Assembly (NCBI RefSeq): GCF_013368755.1
Contig: NC_049566.1
Location: 2,542,001 to 2,606,000 of the forward strand
Direction of reading: 5' to 3'
From: Talaromyces rugulosus
Lineage: Eukaryota; Ascomycota; Eurotiomycetes; Eurotiales; Trichocomaceae
Length of the DNA: 64,000 nt
The stretch's first letter is position 1, and each line of letters begins with the position of its first letter. Position numbers and translations under genes: made by a program. The notes under the pieces are model-generated. The model did not search any database. It was not told the DNA's origin and saw only the letters and a program-made list of their open reading frames with translations. Of the stretch, positions 47,409 through 59,052 are shown one piece after another.

Positions 47409-48012
47409 CTTGCATTGGAACTCTCCAGACAGTTATTGGACGGTGGGTGACACACTTGAATAGTTCTGGAAGTGATAATTTTCTTGAAAAATGGATTTCA
47501 AGACCGCAGAGATAAAGCCTGTATATAGTTTCCAATTTGATGTTGATGCTAAAGCCTTGGCAGAGGCGAAATCCCCCGGATCTCGCCAACATGGGGTTCA
47601 CGGATATTATTCCCCGCAAATGCTCCACCAACGTGATAGCATAGACATGGAAACAACCCAATTAGAGCCCCGTCTGACTAGAATGTATTTAGTATTTCGG
47701 TATCTGCTCCGACTCACCTCGAAGAAACAATGGACTAAGTGTCGCGTCGGGAAACATTCCGCGGCTCGTTCGGGCTGCAACCGGGGAAGGGAACCGGACC
47801 CTTAGGAGTGCCCGATTTGGCTATCCAAAAACAAATCTAAAGTAATATAGCATAAAAGAGAAGCTGAAACCGAACCGGGGTGCATATATAGGCTATAGCA
47901 GCCTAGCGGGGCAATTCAACGAAGTTCATAAGCCAAGCACACAATAACATTGGATCCGCTCCGTTATAAAAAACTTTTTGCTCAACCGCAGCTTACTCTT
48001 TATATCTCAATC
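47409..48012. promoter_or_regulatory. divergent promoter region (MFS / SnoaL-like gene)
   Basis: A 604-base region with a TATA-like stretch (ATATATAGG, near 47884-47892) 120 bases before the SnoaL-like start. The open frames inside show no family features. Confidence 0.4.
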
Positions 48013-48474
48013 ATGTCTCAGTCCATAGACAACTCCCCAACTGCAGTTCTTTATCGCTTCTATGAAGCTGAGCGTCGTTATATGGAAGCGGGTGGAAAAG
48101 CTGGAGGCGCAAGCTTCGACCAGTTCGCCGAGACCATGCATTCCGGTGTGGTCCTCCACCAAACGCCTGACCTCCCCTGGGGCGGGGAGTACATTGGCGT
48201 GGACAGATATGCAGATTGGGCGGCGCAAATGAGCGACTGTTTCGAGATGGTCGATGTGAAGAATCCAGAATTTATTGAGATTGGTGAGCGGGTTGTTGTG
48301 GTGTGCACTTTGTCGACGAAAGCGAGGAAGACAGGAGAGACTTTTGAGCATCCAATGGTGCAGGTGATCACAGTCAAGGAAGGCAAGATTACGGACTTTA
48401 GACCCTTCTACTGGCACGTTCCAGATTATGTAGCTGCTCAGAAAGGACTCAAGACTAGCCAAGCCCTGGGATAG
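48013..48474 (+). CDS. SnoaL/NTF2-like protein
   Basis: Small cytosolic protein of 153 residues with the NTF2/SnoaL fold, used by many small hydrolases, isomerases and ligand binders. The start is the ATG at 48013 (MSQSIDNSPTAVLYRFYEAERR); the longer frame would need a TTG start. Family-like blocks: FAETMHSGVVLHQTPDLPWGGEYIGVDRY (conical pocket entrance), FIEIGERVVVVCTLSTKA and the C-terminal strand KITDFRPFYWHVPDYV. Divergent to the MFS transporter. It is not a close copy of the 44.2 kb pseudogene. No substrate can be named. Confidence 0.85.
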   Translation: MSQSIDNSPTAVLYRFYEAERRYMEAGGKAGGASFDQFAETMHSGVVLHQTPDLPWGGEYIGVDRYADWAAQMSDCFEMVDVKNPEFIEIGERVVVVCTLSTKARKTGETFEHPMVQVITVKEGKITDFRPFYWHVPDYVAAQKGLKTSQALG

Positions 48475-49036
48475 TCTGCCATCTTTTATACAATGAGCGA
48501 ACGTGTCACCTGCGTCTACTCCATTGAGTAGTCAACTGGTCTCATCCGGCCGCGGGAATTGTGCGTTGCGCGCGGCATGACAGACCTGTTTCAAGATTGT
48601 CTAGCGTCTTCAATGGCAAATATTCGATAATGTTCGCATTTGAGCTTGGTGGCGAAAGCAAAAAATGATGTTTCAACGGAGTTAGAGATGTTCTTGTCAG
48701 TATCCACTTGGGTTGACGGTTTAGCGGAGTCACTAGGCGAGTAGTAACCGTATTCCTGGAACCTACATCACAATCACATTTAAAATACAAGAGCTCACGG
48801 CAGGCGTCACCCATCCTTTTATATTCAAATGTCTCGAGACATCCGGATACCCCGTGGTTACACTGTTAGCATCCATGCTCGCTGAGCTGTGGAGCCGACG
48901 CGCTGCGCGAATTGTGCGTTTTTTAAACCTACTACAACCATGAACCCGGACACTACTTAACCGGACCGAGGTTTGCCCTTGGCCATTTCCTGCGCTTCCC
49001 TCCTACATACCACTTCATTATTTTTCCCTCGACGAA
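48475..49036. other. intergenic region
   Basis: 3' flank of the SnoaL-like gene and promoter of the DUF4396 gene. Nothing coding supported. Confidence 0.5.
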
Positions 49037-49737
49037 ATGTATCCAGTGGGCCTTTTGCTATTCCCCAAACTGACAGCGCGGGTAACATCCCCCAGCTTTC
49101 GTCTCGCACTGTCCAGCTCGTCAGCTATTCAGTCTTCTTGTTCGAGCAAGAAGTCAGGCCCAAAAACGCCATGTGTAAGCAATGAATTGGCGACCGCAGC
49201 TCCTCAGCCAACGCGTTCATCCTGGAATTTGGATTTTTGGTCCCACAGGCCAACGTGGAAGCGCGCAGGGATCAATACCCTGCGCTGTCTCGTTGGCTGC
49301 ACTGTTGGCGATTTTTCTGCATTGTGGATGCTTCAATCTTACTGCCCAGGGCTCGGTATGGGAACCATAATGATGGCCTCTAGTAAGTTTTGTCAAAGGC
49401 TCGTAGAGCATTGTCAGTGAAACAGCTACCAATGGGAAATACAGTGGCAAGCGGAATCACAACTTCGATTATCCTGGAAACCATTCTGCTCCGGCGCGGA
49501 GCCGACCAGCTCACGTGGCCCATGGCGGCACGTACTGCGATGGGAATGAGTATGGTCTCCATGATGGCGATGGAGTTCGCCGAGAATATGGTGGACTATC
49601 ATTTGACGGGGGGTCAGGTCAACCTCGAAGATCCGCAGTTTTGGATGGCGGCGGCTTTGTCGATCGGTGCCGGATTCCTGGCCCCATTGCCGTACAATTA
49701 CTTGCGCCTGCGAAAGTATGGAAAGGCATGTCATTGA
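49037..49737 (+). CDS. DUF4396-type membrane protein
   Basis: Protein of 221 residues in two exons, 49037-49382 and 49418-49737 (35-base intron, short but with good splice sites). The core matches the DUF4396 pattern as I know it: INTLRCLVGCTVGDFSALWM with GMGTIMMASS, then KQLPMGNTVASGITTSIILET, MGMSMVSMMAMEFAENMVDY and WMAAALSIGAGFLAPLPYNYLRL. Four membrane segments are likely. The first 60 residues are Ser/Arg-rich with few acids and might be a mitochondrial targeting sequence. Function of the family is unknown; bacterial members are small membrane proteins. Confidence 0.78.
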
Positions 49738-50349
49738 GCTCTCAAAATGAGTTCATTCTGTACAATATTGATTTTCGTTGCTGATCATCTGCCACGAAGA
49801 GAAAACTATTCCCGGGTATCGGGCTGATTTCGGAGATCATAAGTTCCTGTTCTGGTAGCGTTATTGTCCGTGGCAGGACGCCTTTCCCGAGAGATAGTTT
49901 TTCTTGAATTTCAGTAATAATGACAAGAAGTGGGCACTTTCTAACGTAATTCACAGTTTAGGGTGATCAGCTCGACGGTGAATTACGCATTTATTTCAGG
50001 GTGCCGCTAGATAGTTAGTAACTAAAAAGTTTCCTTAGCAATTTCCTTTCTGTATAAAGCTGTTGTATCCTTAGTATTTACTCCTGATCAGGGTCCAAGG
50101 CAATCAATACAGAAACCACATGTTTCTGTAGTACCTGCACAGCATACAATGACCCTGCACTTGGGAAATGAGATCTCACTGGTAATGCAAAAGTACGATG
50201 TCTCCTGAGGGGCAACAAAATCATTCAGGGGCATTGCATTGACTCCACATGGTAATGGTGGGCACAGCCATTGGCACAAATGCCTCATTTCAAGTACAAT
50301 GTAAAAGCTGGACATATAAATGAAGTGCGTGTTCAGCAGACAGTGACTA
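49738..50349. other. intergenic region
   Basis: 3' flanks of two convergent genes; nothing coding supported. Confidence 0.5.
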
Positions 50350-53300
50350 TCACATCCTATCATTTTCATCACAACCACGGTGAGAGAAAATACGATGACG
50401 ACCACTTTTCCTTCCGTCATGATAGCCAGTTTCCGGTATATTCTTCGCGTGGCGGCTAACTATCAGGGTGATGCCCACTTTGTATAGCCGCGCAAGATCA
50501 GTGGGCTCAATTCCTTCACGAACAAGTTCGAAGTAGCGGATATTGTGGAGAGCGAGTGAAAGGAGGGCGCACTGGGCTTGATGACGCAAGTCCCTTACTG
50601 ATTTTTGGCTGGCAGTAGCATCCTGTGAGAGGTTATTATTGCCTTGTCGAACGAGTTGCGGAGGGACCTTGAGCCGAGGATGTATCCCGCTGAGGATCCG
50701 TTCCGCATGCCGTACAATCTCATCCTCGACAGGACTTCTCCGTTCAATATTGAAAATGGGGTCCCGTGGGCGATCAACGAATATGTCGGCCTGTGAAGGG
50801 GAATACGAAGAAGTCGCATGCTCTTGTAAAACAGATAGAGATACAGCTAGCCTTCTTACACTGTCTTTACACGATATGATCAAACTAACGAGGCCCTTGG
50901 GGATACTCAACATCGCATGCGTTCGGAATTTGCGATACATTGTTGTAGCTTCGTAGCGGAGGAGCATCCACGTTCGGCGCAGATCAAAACAGGCTTCATC
51001 ATCGGCAGCATCTGAGAGAATATAGTAGCTACCATCCAGTTCACGAAACGAGGTTAATTGAATTAGCGCCTGGATTCCGGAGCGGCAGGATCGAAGTGTG
51101 CGCTGAACTTGGCCAAGCTCCTGCGAAGAGGTAGAACCCCAGTGACCCTGCGCGCCGACGACTCTTAGAAGGAGCTCAATGAGCTCGGCTAGTCGATTGA
51201 CAATAGCGCAGAGCGATTCGGAGCCCATCTGGACCTCGAAATCCATTCGGGTGAAATGGTCAAGCTCTCTGTCATAACCGATAAGAGCGTCAACTCCATC
51301 AGTGCGGCGCGTTTGCTGGCTCGAATCTGTACTAGAAGATGCTGATTGTCCGATCTGCATTGGATCACTTGTCGACGAGAGTACATCCTCTTCTGAAAAT
51401 CTTGTTACAGCAGAAGAAGTTGTTTCCGGTTTAGTATTGATAAGGCCGAGTTTTGAGTACATCAATCCGCAGCCAGAACTATCGGCGAAATCAGCACCTA
51501 AAACAACAACATGAAGTAGTATCTCGAATTTTGTTGCATACATACCACTTTGTTATTGCCGAGTTAGGTACCTCCTCCACCTTGAAGCACCGCCCACAAA
51601 CATTTCCCCCGAATAGACGAATGACCCCCGACATGCTGACCTTGGAGTTTGGTAATAACTTATGCCACTGCTCTTCTGTAAGCGGCGAGCCCTGGTAGTC
51701 ATAGAGCCGAAACCGCCCGGCAACAACATATTGCTCGCCCGGTCGCTGCACGAATCGTTTCTGGAGAAAGCCCATGAAATTCTGCCATTGTCGAAAATCG
51801 CGATATGGAAGCCTCGTCTCCTCGCCGAGGAAATCCTCGAAAACGATCTGTGCTCCCATGAGGAGTTTCGGCACTTCCGAGCCACACTGTCTCAGTAGAT
51901 AAACGAACAGGATAAGGTGGGCTCCAAATAGCTGTCCTTTTTTTTCATATGCAAAATTAGGAGCAGTGTAGAGAAAAACTTCGCTGTGTACGGTGCAACT
52001 TACACAAGCTCGTTGAAGAACTTTGCGAGACACACTGAGGATATATAGGAACTTGCAGTTCATTAGCATCTGATAGTCTGGAGTCACTCAGAATATCTTA
52101 CAATCGCGCATATTGTTTGCTGAGAAGCATCGTCACGGTTCTTGGAATGGAGCCTGGTTTGAAGTCGTTATCTGGATCAGGGCAAGACGTTTTGAGAAAC
52201 TGAAGAACATGCAAGAGCATAAGCAACTCTGGGCTCAAATCTTCAATCCTTTCATCGTCTTGCCCAGCATTGAGTACGATCTTCATATTCGTCTGTTGGC
52301 CATGCTTTGCAATGAAGAGAGATGTCTGCGATTGAGAGAGTCTAGAATCCACGCCAACCAGCCCCTCATGCCGTCTCACACTGTTTTCCAGTTTCGATCC
52401 CTCTGCTCGATTCAGACAATCTGCTTGACGGAGTCAATAGGTGCTGGTTTAGATATGTTTTTTAGACAAAGCACATCTTGCCATGCTGTCCAGACTAACC
52501 TTTCTGTGAATCCCCTATCCCTGGTGCTAATCTTTCAGCCATGGAAAGAAGAATCTCTCGAGCATAAGCAGCTGCCGTCGCCGCTGCATATTTTTGCCAC
52601 TCCTTGCTCTTATGCGAGTCCGCGTAATCACATATTCCCCGAATAACAAGGCAAGGAAAGGCATCCATCAAGCCGGCTGCTTCCATTTCAAAGCAAAGTG
52701 CATTGCCATGCTTCGCGCTAATCTCGTCGCGCTTTTCTGCAGACTTCATGACGAGATCGCCAGAGAGGATCGTGCTGTAATGGATTCGAATCTCGCCCGG
52801 TGGGTGGCGATCTGGTCGTTTTACCACGTAGCACTGATCGTGCGAGCTGCATTGCGTGCCAAGTTCATGATTGTAGTCCGCCCGGAATAGTCTGTCTGGA
52901 ACGGAGGGACATTTATACCGATCTTTCAAGCGCCGGAAATTCGCGAAGCGTTGCAGATGGGTGGTGAAAAAGTCCTCCTCTCCTTCTCCTATTCGCGAGT
53001 ATTTGTCGTCTACCTTATCAACCACCCTTAGAAGTACCGCCGGAGGCTTACGAAGCGTCCCGGTGATCTCGACAATGCCATCAGAAAGCTGTTTACCACG
53101 ATCATACTGCACGACCACAGGCCCGACCTCTGGCGCACCAACGACGACATCACCAAGCCGCACATCATGTTTCGGAAGATGCGGTACGCCACCTCCAATA
53201 CCAACTAGCAGACCTACTCGTATGTTGACGAATGTCAGGCGTATCCGACTCACGGCGTCCGCAATTGCCACTTTGCCCTGTGCACCTCTCGGGGACCCGA

Positions 53301-53484
53301 CGACGACAACATTGTGGCTACCAATTTTGCCAAGCGTGTACTCGTTGTCGTCCTGGATGTGCAGTGGCACCGGCTCGTAGCATTCGTCGAGCATCACGGA
53401 TATCGCCTGCATCTCGAGTGGCTTCACGTAGATGAGTCCTACTGTAAAGGCGTCGGCTGAGAGCCGGGTTCTTTTGGAAGCCAT
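50350..53484 (-). CDS. nucleoside-phosphorylase domain + ubiquitin-like domain + zinc ribbon protein
   Basis: Predicted 954-residue protein. Exons: 53484-52500, 52420-52102, 52051-52006, 51931-51546, 51478-50350; every join closes in frame. The first 320 residues are a PNP_UDP (purine/uridine phosphorylase, MTAN-like) domain: FTVGLIYVKPLEMQA, RVGLLVGIGGGVPH, DVRLGDVVVG, CFEMEAAGLMDAFPC and GICDYADSHK. In fungi this domain usually leads NLR proteins. Here no P-loop follows. Instead a linker (about 330-470) leads to a ubiquitin-like domain (IVFEDFLGEETRLPYRDF, about 470-555) and a CGRC...CSGC zinc ribbon (about 565-585) created by the last splice, then a long helical C-terminus with many Arg/Leu (about 620-930). 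The start at 53484 (MASKRTRLSADAF) puts the domain at the usual position. Exons 3 and 4 borders are tentative. Confidence 0.75.
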
Positions 53485-53956
53485 AAAGGGCGGGCGACTC
53501 TGGGAGATGGCGCGTGAGCAATCTGCATGAGCGCCCAGGTCTTTGTGGTTCCGAGGAATTTGTTTGCACAATCGAAGATTATCATACCTAAACGGATACA
53601 GTTTAGGCTTGGCAGGATGTAAACGGGAGAAAAGTATTATCTGGAAACTGTGATTTTTCGCTGCGTAAAAGGAGAGGAGCAGATACTAGCGATTACTGTT
53701 CAATACCCCTCGGGCAGGTAAGTTGGGTAGTAGACGCTCTTTTTCGTGCCGGATGTAGATGCAGGCAAACGCGAGATTTCTTATTCACCAAGAAAGACAA
53801 GAATATAGGAACAAGAGCGGAATCTCCGAAACATTGTCATATTTCCCTGGATTTGCCATGGGTGGACGCAGGGAAACTCGGCAGACTGAGACGAGATAGC
53901 GGGGTAGGCACACTACATATGTACTTCTTGTGGACATATATCATATGATAGCCCAT
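53485..53956. other. promoter region of the PNP gene
   Basis: Upstream flank of the PNP/ubiquitin-like gene; no coding sequence supported. Confidence 0.5.
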
Positions 53957-55480
53957 TCATCCATCGGCCTTATTTAAACCACATACCACATACCAGAAGT
54001 CAATTGTATAGGTTTTTGGGTTTTTTTCGCCTCTTGTCATTTTCAAAAATGTTCTCTCGCTGTTTTTTAAGGTTTGGTTGGTGGGTCTTTGTTTAGTATC
54101 CGCAACATTCGTAGAGTTTCGCAGTTTAGGATGACTCTGCTGCAGCGAGTGGCGGACACTGACCCGCAAACCCCCGTTTTCGGTGTCGATTTTAGGCTCG
54201 ATAAGTAATATGCGTGGAGCCTCCTTTTCATTGACCACTGATCCGGTTTGCAAGTTGACTATACTCCATTGGCGGTCCCACTGCAGGCCGGTCGAGTTGA
54301 CCTGCCAGGGTTTATTCTCTGGCACGGTGTATGCAGCGCAGCCCTTTATTGGTTAAACCATCATAGTGTGCACTATAAGGCTCTGGGGTGAGGGAAGAGG
54401 CGCGGATATCAGCAGAGGAAGAGTGCCAGCGGCAGAGAGGTCTTGGACGAACCCCACGAAGATTTCGACGTCGCTTATGGCACTCATTGCGCCCAAACTG
54501 ACTCTGATTATACCCGAAGGCTTATTTCCAATGAGCACGCTGCGATATCCGCATCGAACACCAGCCGTATAGTTCTGGAACAGCTCCCATTGTTCCAGGT
54601 TTAGTATCTTTGCCAGTCCACCCGGGTTGCAAACAGTACCCGTGCGAAGATGGATGCGGTGCTCATTGGCAGATTTCTCGATATGAGAGAGGCCTAGCCA
54701 CCGACCTTCATCAGAGCGGATGTTGAAGGCGATGATGCTTCCTTGAGTCTTACTGTCGCCATATGTGGCAGAGTGGTCTTTATAAATCTCGCATAACTTT
54801 CAAGTCGTTCGGGTGGTGCATAGAAGAGGGGAGCTCGTAGAGGCGTGCAGTGAGACGGGTTGTATGACGTGAAACGTGTTCCTGGGAGATATACAGCTGC
54901 TCATGTGTTTGTAAGAGCACATCCGAGAGCAACGATATTATGAAACGGGACGGTACCATCCTCGAGCGCCTCATGGATACTGGCTACTTTTCGAGAATGC
55001 CATGGTTGGTCAGAGCAGGTAGCCATCTCCACCGTGCCGCCACCAAAGTAGGGACGCTGCAGCAGTACTTGTGCAGATTTCTTGCGCACGATCAACCCTC
55101 CCAGATCAGGAAAGCCGAAGATCTTGTAGAAGCTGACGGCTGCGAAGTCGGGGGCTCTATCCAGCCCAGTGACATGGTCGAGGCCAGAGCTGCGGCATCC
55201 AAAAGGCTGAACACCCGCTGGTGAGAGACATCTTTTGATTGGCGTAGAACTTCTGGCCAGTGAAGAGGCAGCCGTCGTCCATTTATATTTGTCTGTCCTG
55301 GGTACGCGAATAGGCCCACTTGGAAGTTTTTCGAAGTCTGCCCTGGACATTGACTAGTCTCGTCCTGAAAAGGCGCGGGTCTGAGCCAGGACTCGACTTC
55401 ATCATCCGAGAGAAAGCAATGTTGTCCGGCATCGGCCAGTTCGCGCATACCCAAGATACTTGTATGGGACTCAAGATTTC
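53957..55480 (-). pseudogene. molybdenum cofactor sulfurase-like gene, decayed and 5'-truncated
   Basis: Relic of a Moco sulfurase-like protein (PLP-dependent cysteine desulfurase-like domain followed by a MOSC domain; the intact enzyme sulfurates the Mo cofactor of xanthine dehydrogenase). Recognisable pieces in order: GMRELADAGQHCF and DDEVESWL near 55450; RVFSLLDAAALAS (near 55220); DFAAVSFYKIFGFPDLGGL with the PLP lysine (near 55120); YFGGGTVEM (near 55040); ALEDGTVPFHN; HTTRLTARLYE; NKPSGIIRVSLGAMSAISD (near 54500); and the MOSC N-terminal barrel PENKPWQVNSTGLQWDRQW (near 54310). These lie in several frames with stops between them, and the N-terminal part of the enzyme is absent. It cannot make an intact enzyme. 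Confidence 0.8.
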
Positions 55481-56086
55481 AACACCAACTTCATGTCTTC
55501 TTGTATCGGGGTGTTACAATTGTCATGCCAAGTGGATAGAATGAAGCTTTCATCCATAAATGTAAAGTTACGGTTTAATACCATGTTTTCCAAGTGGAGT
55601 TAGTATACAGCTTAACTTTATACAGACACGCTCATTTCATTGCTATGTCAAGTACATCTTCAAAAGCAATTAGAGTGTTTGTGAGGGAACTGACAGAGCA
55701 CGCTTCTTGACTCCAGGAACGGAGCGTTGACCATGACGAAATCGTTCAGTATAGCAAGTACTAGTAATGGATTAAAGGACAGTTAAATGTCGCTAGCCAA
55801 CTCAAATCTCCTATGTTATTGTAGAGAGATACTTAACCGTCTATCTAATAGATGCTTCAGGGATTACAGCCAACTAAAATCTTCCATTAAAAAAAGAATT
55901 ATTATTAGGGGCTAAAATTTTTTATCAAATAGAGTAACTACTAAAAGTTATATTATTATTTCTTTTATATAAAACCGGTTTACTGTATTACAATATATTA
56001 ATGTGTAGCATGGATCAGAAAGGTCATCTAATCCAAGCAGAAATATCTAGCAATAACAAGACGAGACGAGAATTAACATAGGGGGC
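55481..56086. other. AT-rich spacer
   Basis: Very AT-rich between about 55800 and 56040. No gene seen; it may mark the break that truncated the sulfurase relic. Confidence 0.5.
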
Positions 56087-57961
56087 CTAACTGTCGTCCT
56101 GAATACTTCCATAATTCATCTGGTCTCTCCCAAGAAGATGCTGTGCCTCGTTGGCTTCCTCTGCCTCTGTTTTCTCTCTAAGGAACCGTCTACCCTGGAT
56201 CTCAGTATAAAGTGATAGAATAAATCCTAAAATAGCTCCGCTGGCACCCAAGGCGACATTTATTGGTGTCGGGTTATCGTGGAAAACGTTGTTCCTAAGG
56301 GCATCGAGACCAGGTTGGGTGAAATTCGCCAATCCCGCAAGGCAAACAATGGTGCCGTAGATACGGCCGAAAGAAGCAAAACCGAACACCTTCGTAGAGT
56401 AGTCACTATGCAAAGTATAAGCAACCATGTATACAACTCTCTTGTTTGGCCAGGTACTTACGAGATAGCGGAATAATAGAGCGGCCGGAAGAGCACGAAC
56501 GCTACCACCGTAGCATAGCCAGCCCAGGCGTATGGAAGACAATTCAAGACCCCGATAGCCATGATAAACAATGCCAGTACACCAAAAATAGCGGGGACAC
56601 TGACATTATTGAGCAGAAGACCGATAAAGGGTGTTGAGGCCACACCTCCTATAGGGAGCGCGGCATCAAAAAAATGGTTTATCTTTTCACTCGCAATGTC
56701 TGAACCCAGCATGTAACGATATTGATCTCTAATTGTGGCAATGAAGAAGTTCATGCGCAGCATTTGAAGCATGGTCAATAGGAGAACAAAGATATACCAT
56801 GGCGTCAGCATCTGACGATGGACAGGGAGGCCATGTAGAACACCCCACACTCCACTAGCTTCCTGCCGGCTTTCCTCAGCTTTGATTCGCAACTCTCGCT
56901 GCTCAGCATTGCCAGCAACTCCCTCTAGTTTATCCAGCTTTGCATGGCGCTTATCCGCACGAGCGCTGCGTACTCGTATTAGTTCGTTATTGTCAGATAT
57001 GTTGCTATCTGAGTCGTGCCTGTCACGAGCAGTGTCCTCAGCCTTATCAATTTTGGCGTCAAGCTCTGGAATGGTATGATACGCATGTCGTGGCATGATA
57101 GAGAACTCGCTGATAAGAATGAAAGCGGGAACAATGAGATAACATAGGAAGAACTTGTCGAGCGAGAAACTTCCTCCAGACGCATCATATACTATACGAT
57201 ATAGGAGGAAAACAGCAGCGGATGCATCGAAAGCGCCCGTAATTAGAGCGATGACCAGCCCCGAATGCTTTGGAAAAGCATTGGCAAGCTGGAAGGTGGG
57301 TACGAAGAGCAGGGTGCCGCCGAGACTCAGCATAATGTTACCCAGCAAGTAGCCATCAAACCCGGGAACATTAAACGAGAAAGCCATCAAAATAGAGCCG
57401 ATGGACAGGGAGACACAGGATAATACCCAGCAAGTTCTTCTCCCGTAGCGATCCAATAATGTGCCGGCGACAACACAAGAGATGTTTGCGGTGATGGAGG
57501 CAACGATGAAGAAAAGGTTCAGGCGCATATCCTGCGCAATGCACGGAATGTTCTCGTTGGCTTTGCATAATTCATGGTAGACGCCCTCTTTGACTAGAAT
57601 AGGCTTGAGGGCGGCAAAGCCAAATACAATGCCGGATGCTAGCCAACATGCCAGCACACCAGTTGCGATCTGGGCTATTTTTAAGAGGTTAGAAGCTACT
57701 TCATCGAGAGACTTCTTTCCATTGGATCTTACCATATCTCTTAGTAAATGATACCTTGTATGCAGTTGTTCGGGATTGCGTCTCATGAAGCTCATTCACG
57801 GGCGCAAAATTCATCTGACGCCACTCTGGAGGCTTATTTTCATCCTCGACCGGACCAGAGATGGTCTGGCCGTGGTCGACGTCCAGGGATGTGTTGGTCG
57901 CATTCCGTAGAACCTCGCAGTCGAAGCCGTCGCTCTGTGTTACGTGCTGAGCGAGAGACAT
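56087..57961 (-). CDS. MFS carrier, Fmp42/SLC43-like
   Basis: Integral membrane carrier of the major facilitator superfamily, closest by eye to the fungal Fmp42 and animal SLC43 (LAT3-like) group. Three exons: 57961-57733, 57674-56462, 56405-56087, giving 586 residues. Hydrophilic N-terminus of about 75 residues, then ATGVLACWLASGIVFGFAAL (TM1), LDRYGRRTCWV (motif A), GYLLGNIMLSLGGTLLFVP, a long charged central loop rich in Asp/Arg/Glu (about 57130-56870), and six more helices including DYSTKVFGFASFGRIYG (joined across intron 2). The acidic, Tyr-containing C-terminus (MNYGSIQDDS) is cytosolic. Substrate is unknown. All joins close in frame. Confidence 0.87.
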
Positions 57962-58557
57962 TGCAAAGACACAGCTTTGGAAATTCGTCGATGAATCACA
58001 ACCATCAGCCTTTTAGTGGGAAGAGTGAAGGAACGTTGATGAAGCGTCGCTGGAAATTGATGGAATGTTCCGGGCGATGCCTAATTGGTTGCAGCGGGAA
58101 CTTGACCTAGGGTAGTCCTTTAGGCTTTAGCCGGTCGCCCTCTCGGTTCCGCCTATTTGCAACCTTCCTTAATCCTGAGAATCGCATAAGTACACCAATC
58201 TATCTAATAATACTGTAAAATAAGAAATATCCAATAATAAGATAAAAGTCTTCAGCTTATTATTAATATATATATATATATAAATAATGGATCAAAATAC
58301 GATGACGCTAATTACGGGTCAGATGCTAGTTCCCTTGTAATACTACGCGTCTAAGTAAATCTGGGCACTAGAACAAGCTTGGTCTTATGTCAACGACCAC
58401 ACCATCTTGTGCAAACCTCGTTAATAATTATTTTAAATTACCTTATAGCGGAGTCTATTATTAAATACTACTGCGAGGCCGCGAGACCTTCGGGACGCAC
58501 CAGATGCCGCACCTCGCTACACTAGCCTCACAGACACTAATGAAGCGACACATAAAT

Positions 58558-58589
58558 CTGACCTTCGCGCAGAGGTTGCCGAAGGTCAG
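58558..58589. repeat. perfect 10-base hairpin
   Basis: CTGACCTTCG and CGAAGGTCAG flank a 12-base loop. A perfect stem in otherwise decayed DNA. Confidence 0.75.
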
Positions 58590-58756
58590 CAATCAGTTGG
58601 ACTACTAGCGAACCATAGCTTTACTATCGAATCCAATTCTTGCCTGCTCTCTATATAATATCCTCACATTTAAGTTATAAATTTGGTTTAAATAAGATCT
58701 TATTTCTTAATTAAATTATATTCTATAGATATAGAGAATGGGCCTGGCACTTTACA

Positions 58757-58946
58757 ATTCCACGGGGTGGTCATCCACCACAGTAATAAATTATAATTTT
58801 TCTAGTAAATAGAATTAAGATTAAGATTATTACTTAAGGTTTTGTATATACTTTATCTATTATAATTTAAGTACTGATTTGATAAACACCCTACCACTGC
58901 TTACACTAGCCCATTCCACAGGGCGGTCATATCTTCCACCACAACA
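58757..58946. repeat. diverged direct repeat pair
   Basis: ATTCCACGGGGTGGTCAT (from 58757) recurs as ATTCCACAGGGCGGTCAT (from 58913), each followed by CCACCACA after a short gap. Two copies about 156 bases apart, differing mainly by transitions. Confidence 0.7.
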
Positions 58947-58988
58947 CTAAAACGAGACTTGGGAAATTCTGCAATAAGTAGCAGAAAC

Positions 58989-59014
58989 TGGGATTTCCTA
59001 TTTAGGAAATCCCA
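58989..59014. repeat. 12-base perfect inverted repeat, 2-base spacer
   Basis: TGGGATTTCCTA and TAGGAAATCCCA around a TT spacer form a near-continuous palindrome. Confidence 0.85.
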
Positions 59015-59034
59015 AAATTCTTTACTGAGATCTT

Positions 59035-59052
59035 ATTTCCCAATTGGGAAAT
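59035..59052. repeat. 18-base perfect palindrome
   Basis: ATTTCCCAATTGGGAAAT is fully self-complementary and shares its GGGAAAT core with the neighbouring inverted repeat. Confidence 0.85.

Noticed and set aside
47491..47805. 104-codon plus-strand frame in the MFS/SnoaL promoter
   Set aside because: No family features; lies in a divergent promoter with overlapping frames on the other strand.
52961..53380. 139-codon plus-strand frame rich in Ser, Pro and Thr
   Set aside because: Antisense of the nucleoside phosphorylase domain; composition is a reflection of the real codons.
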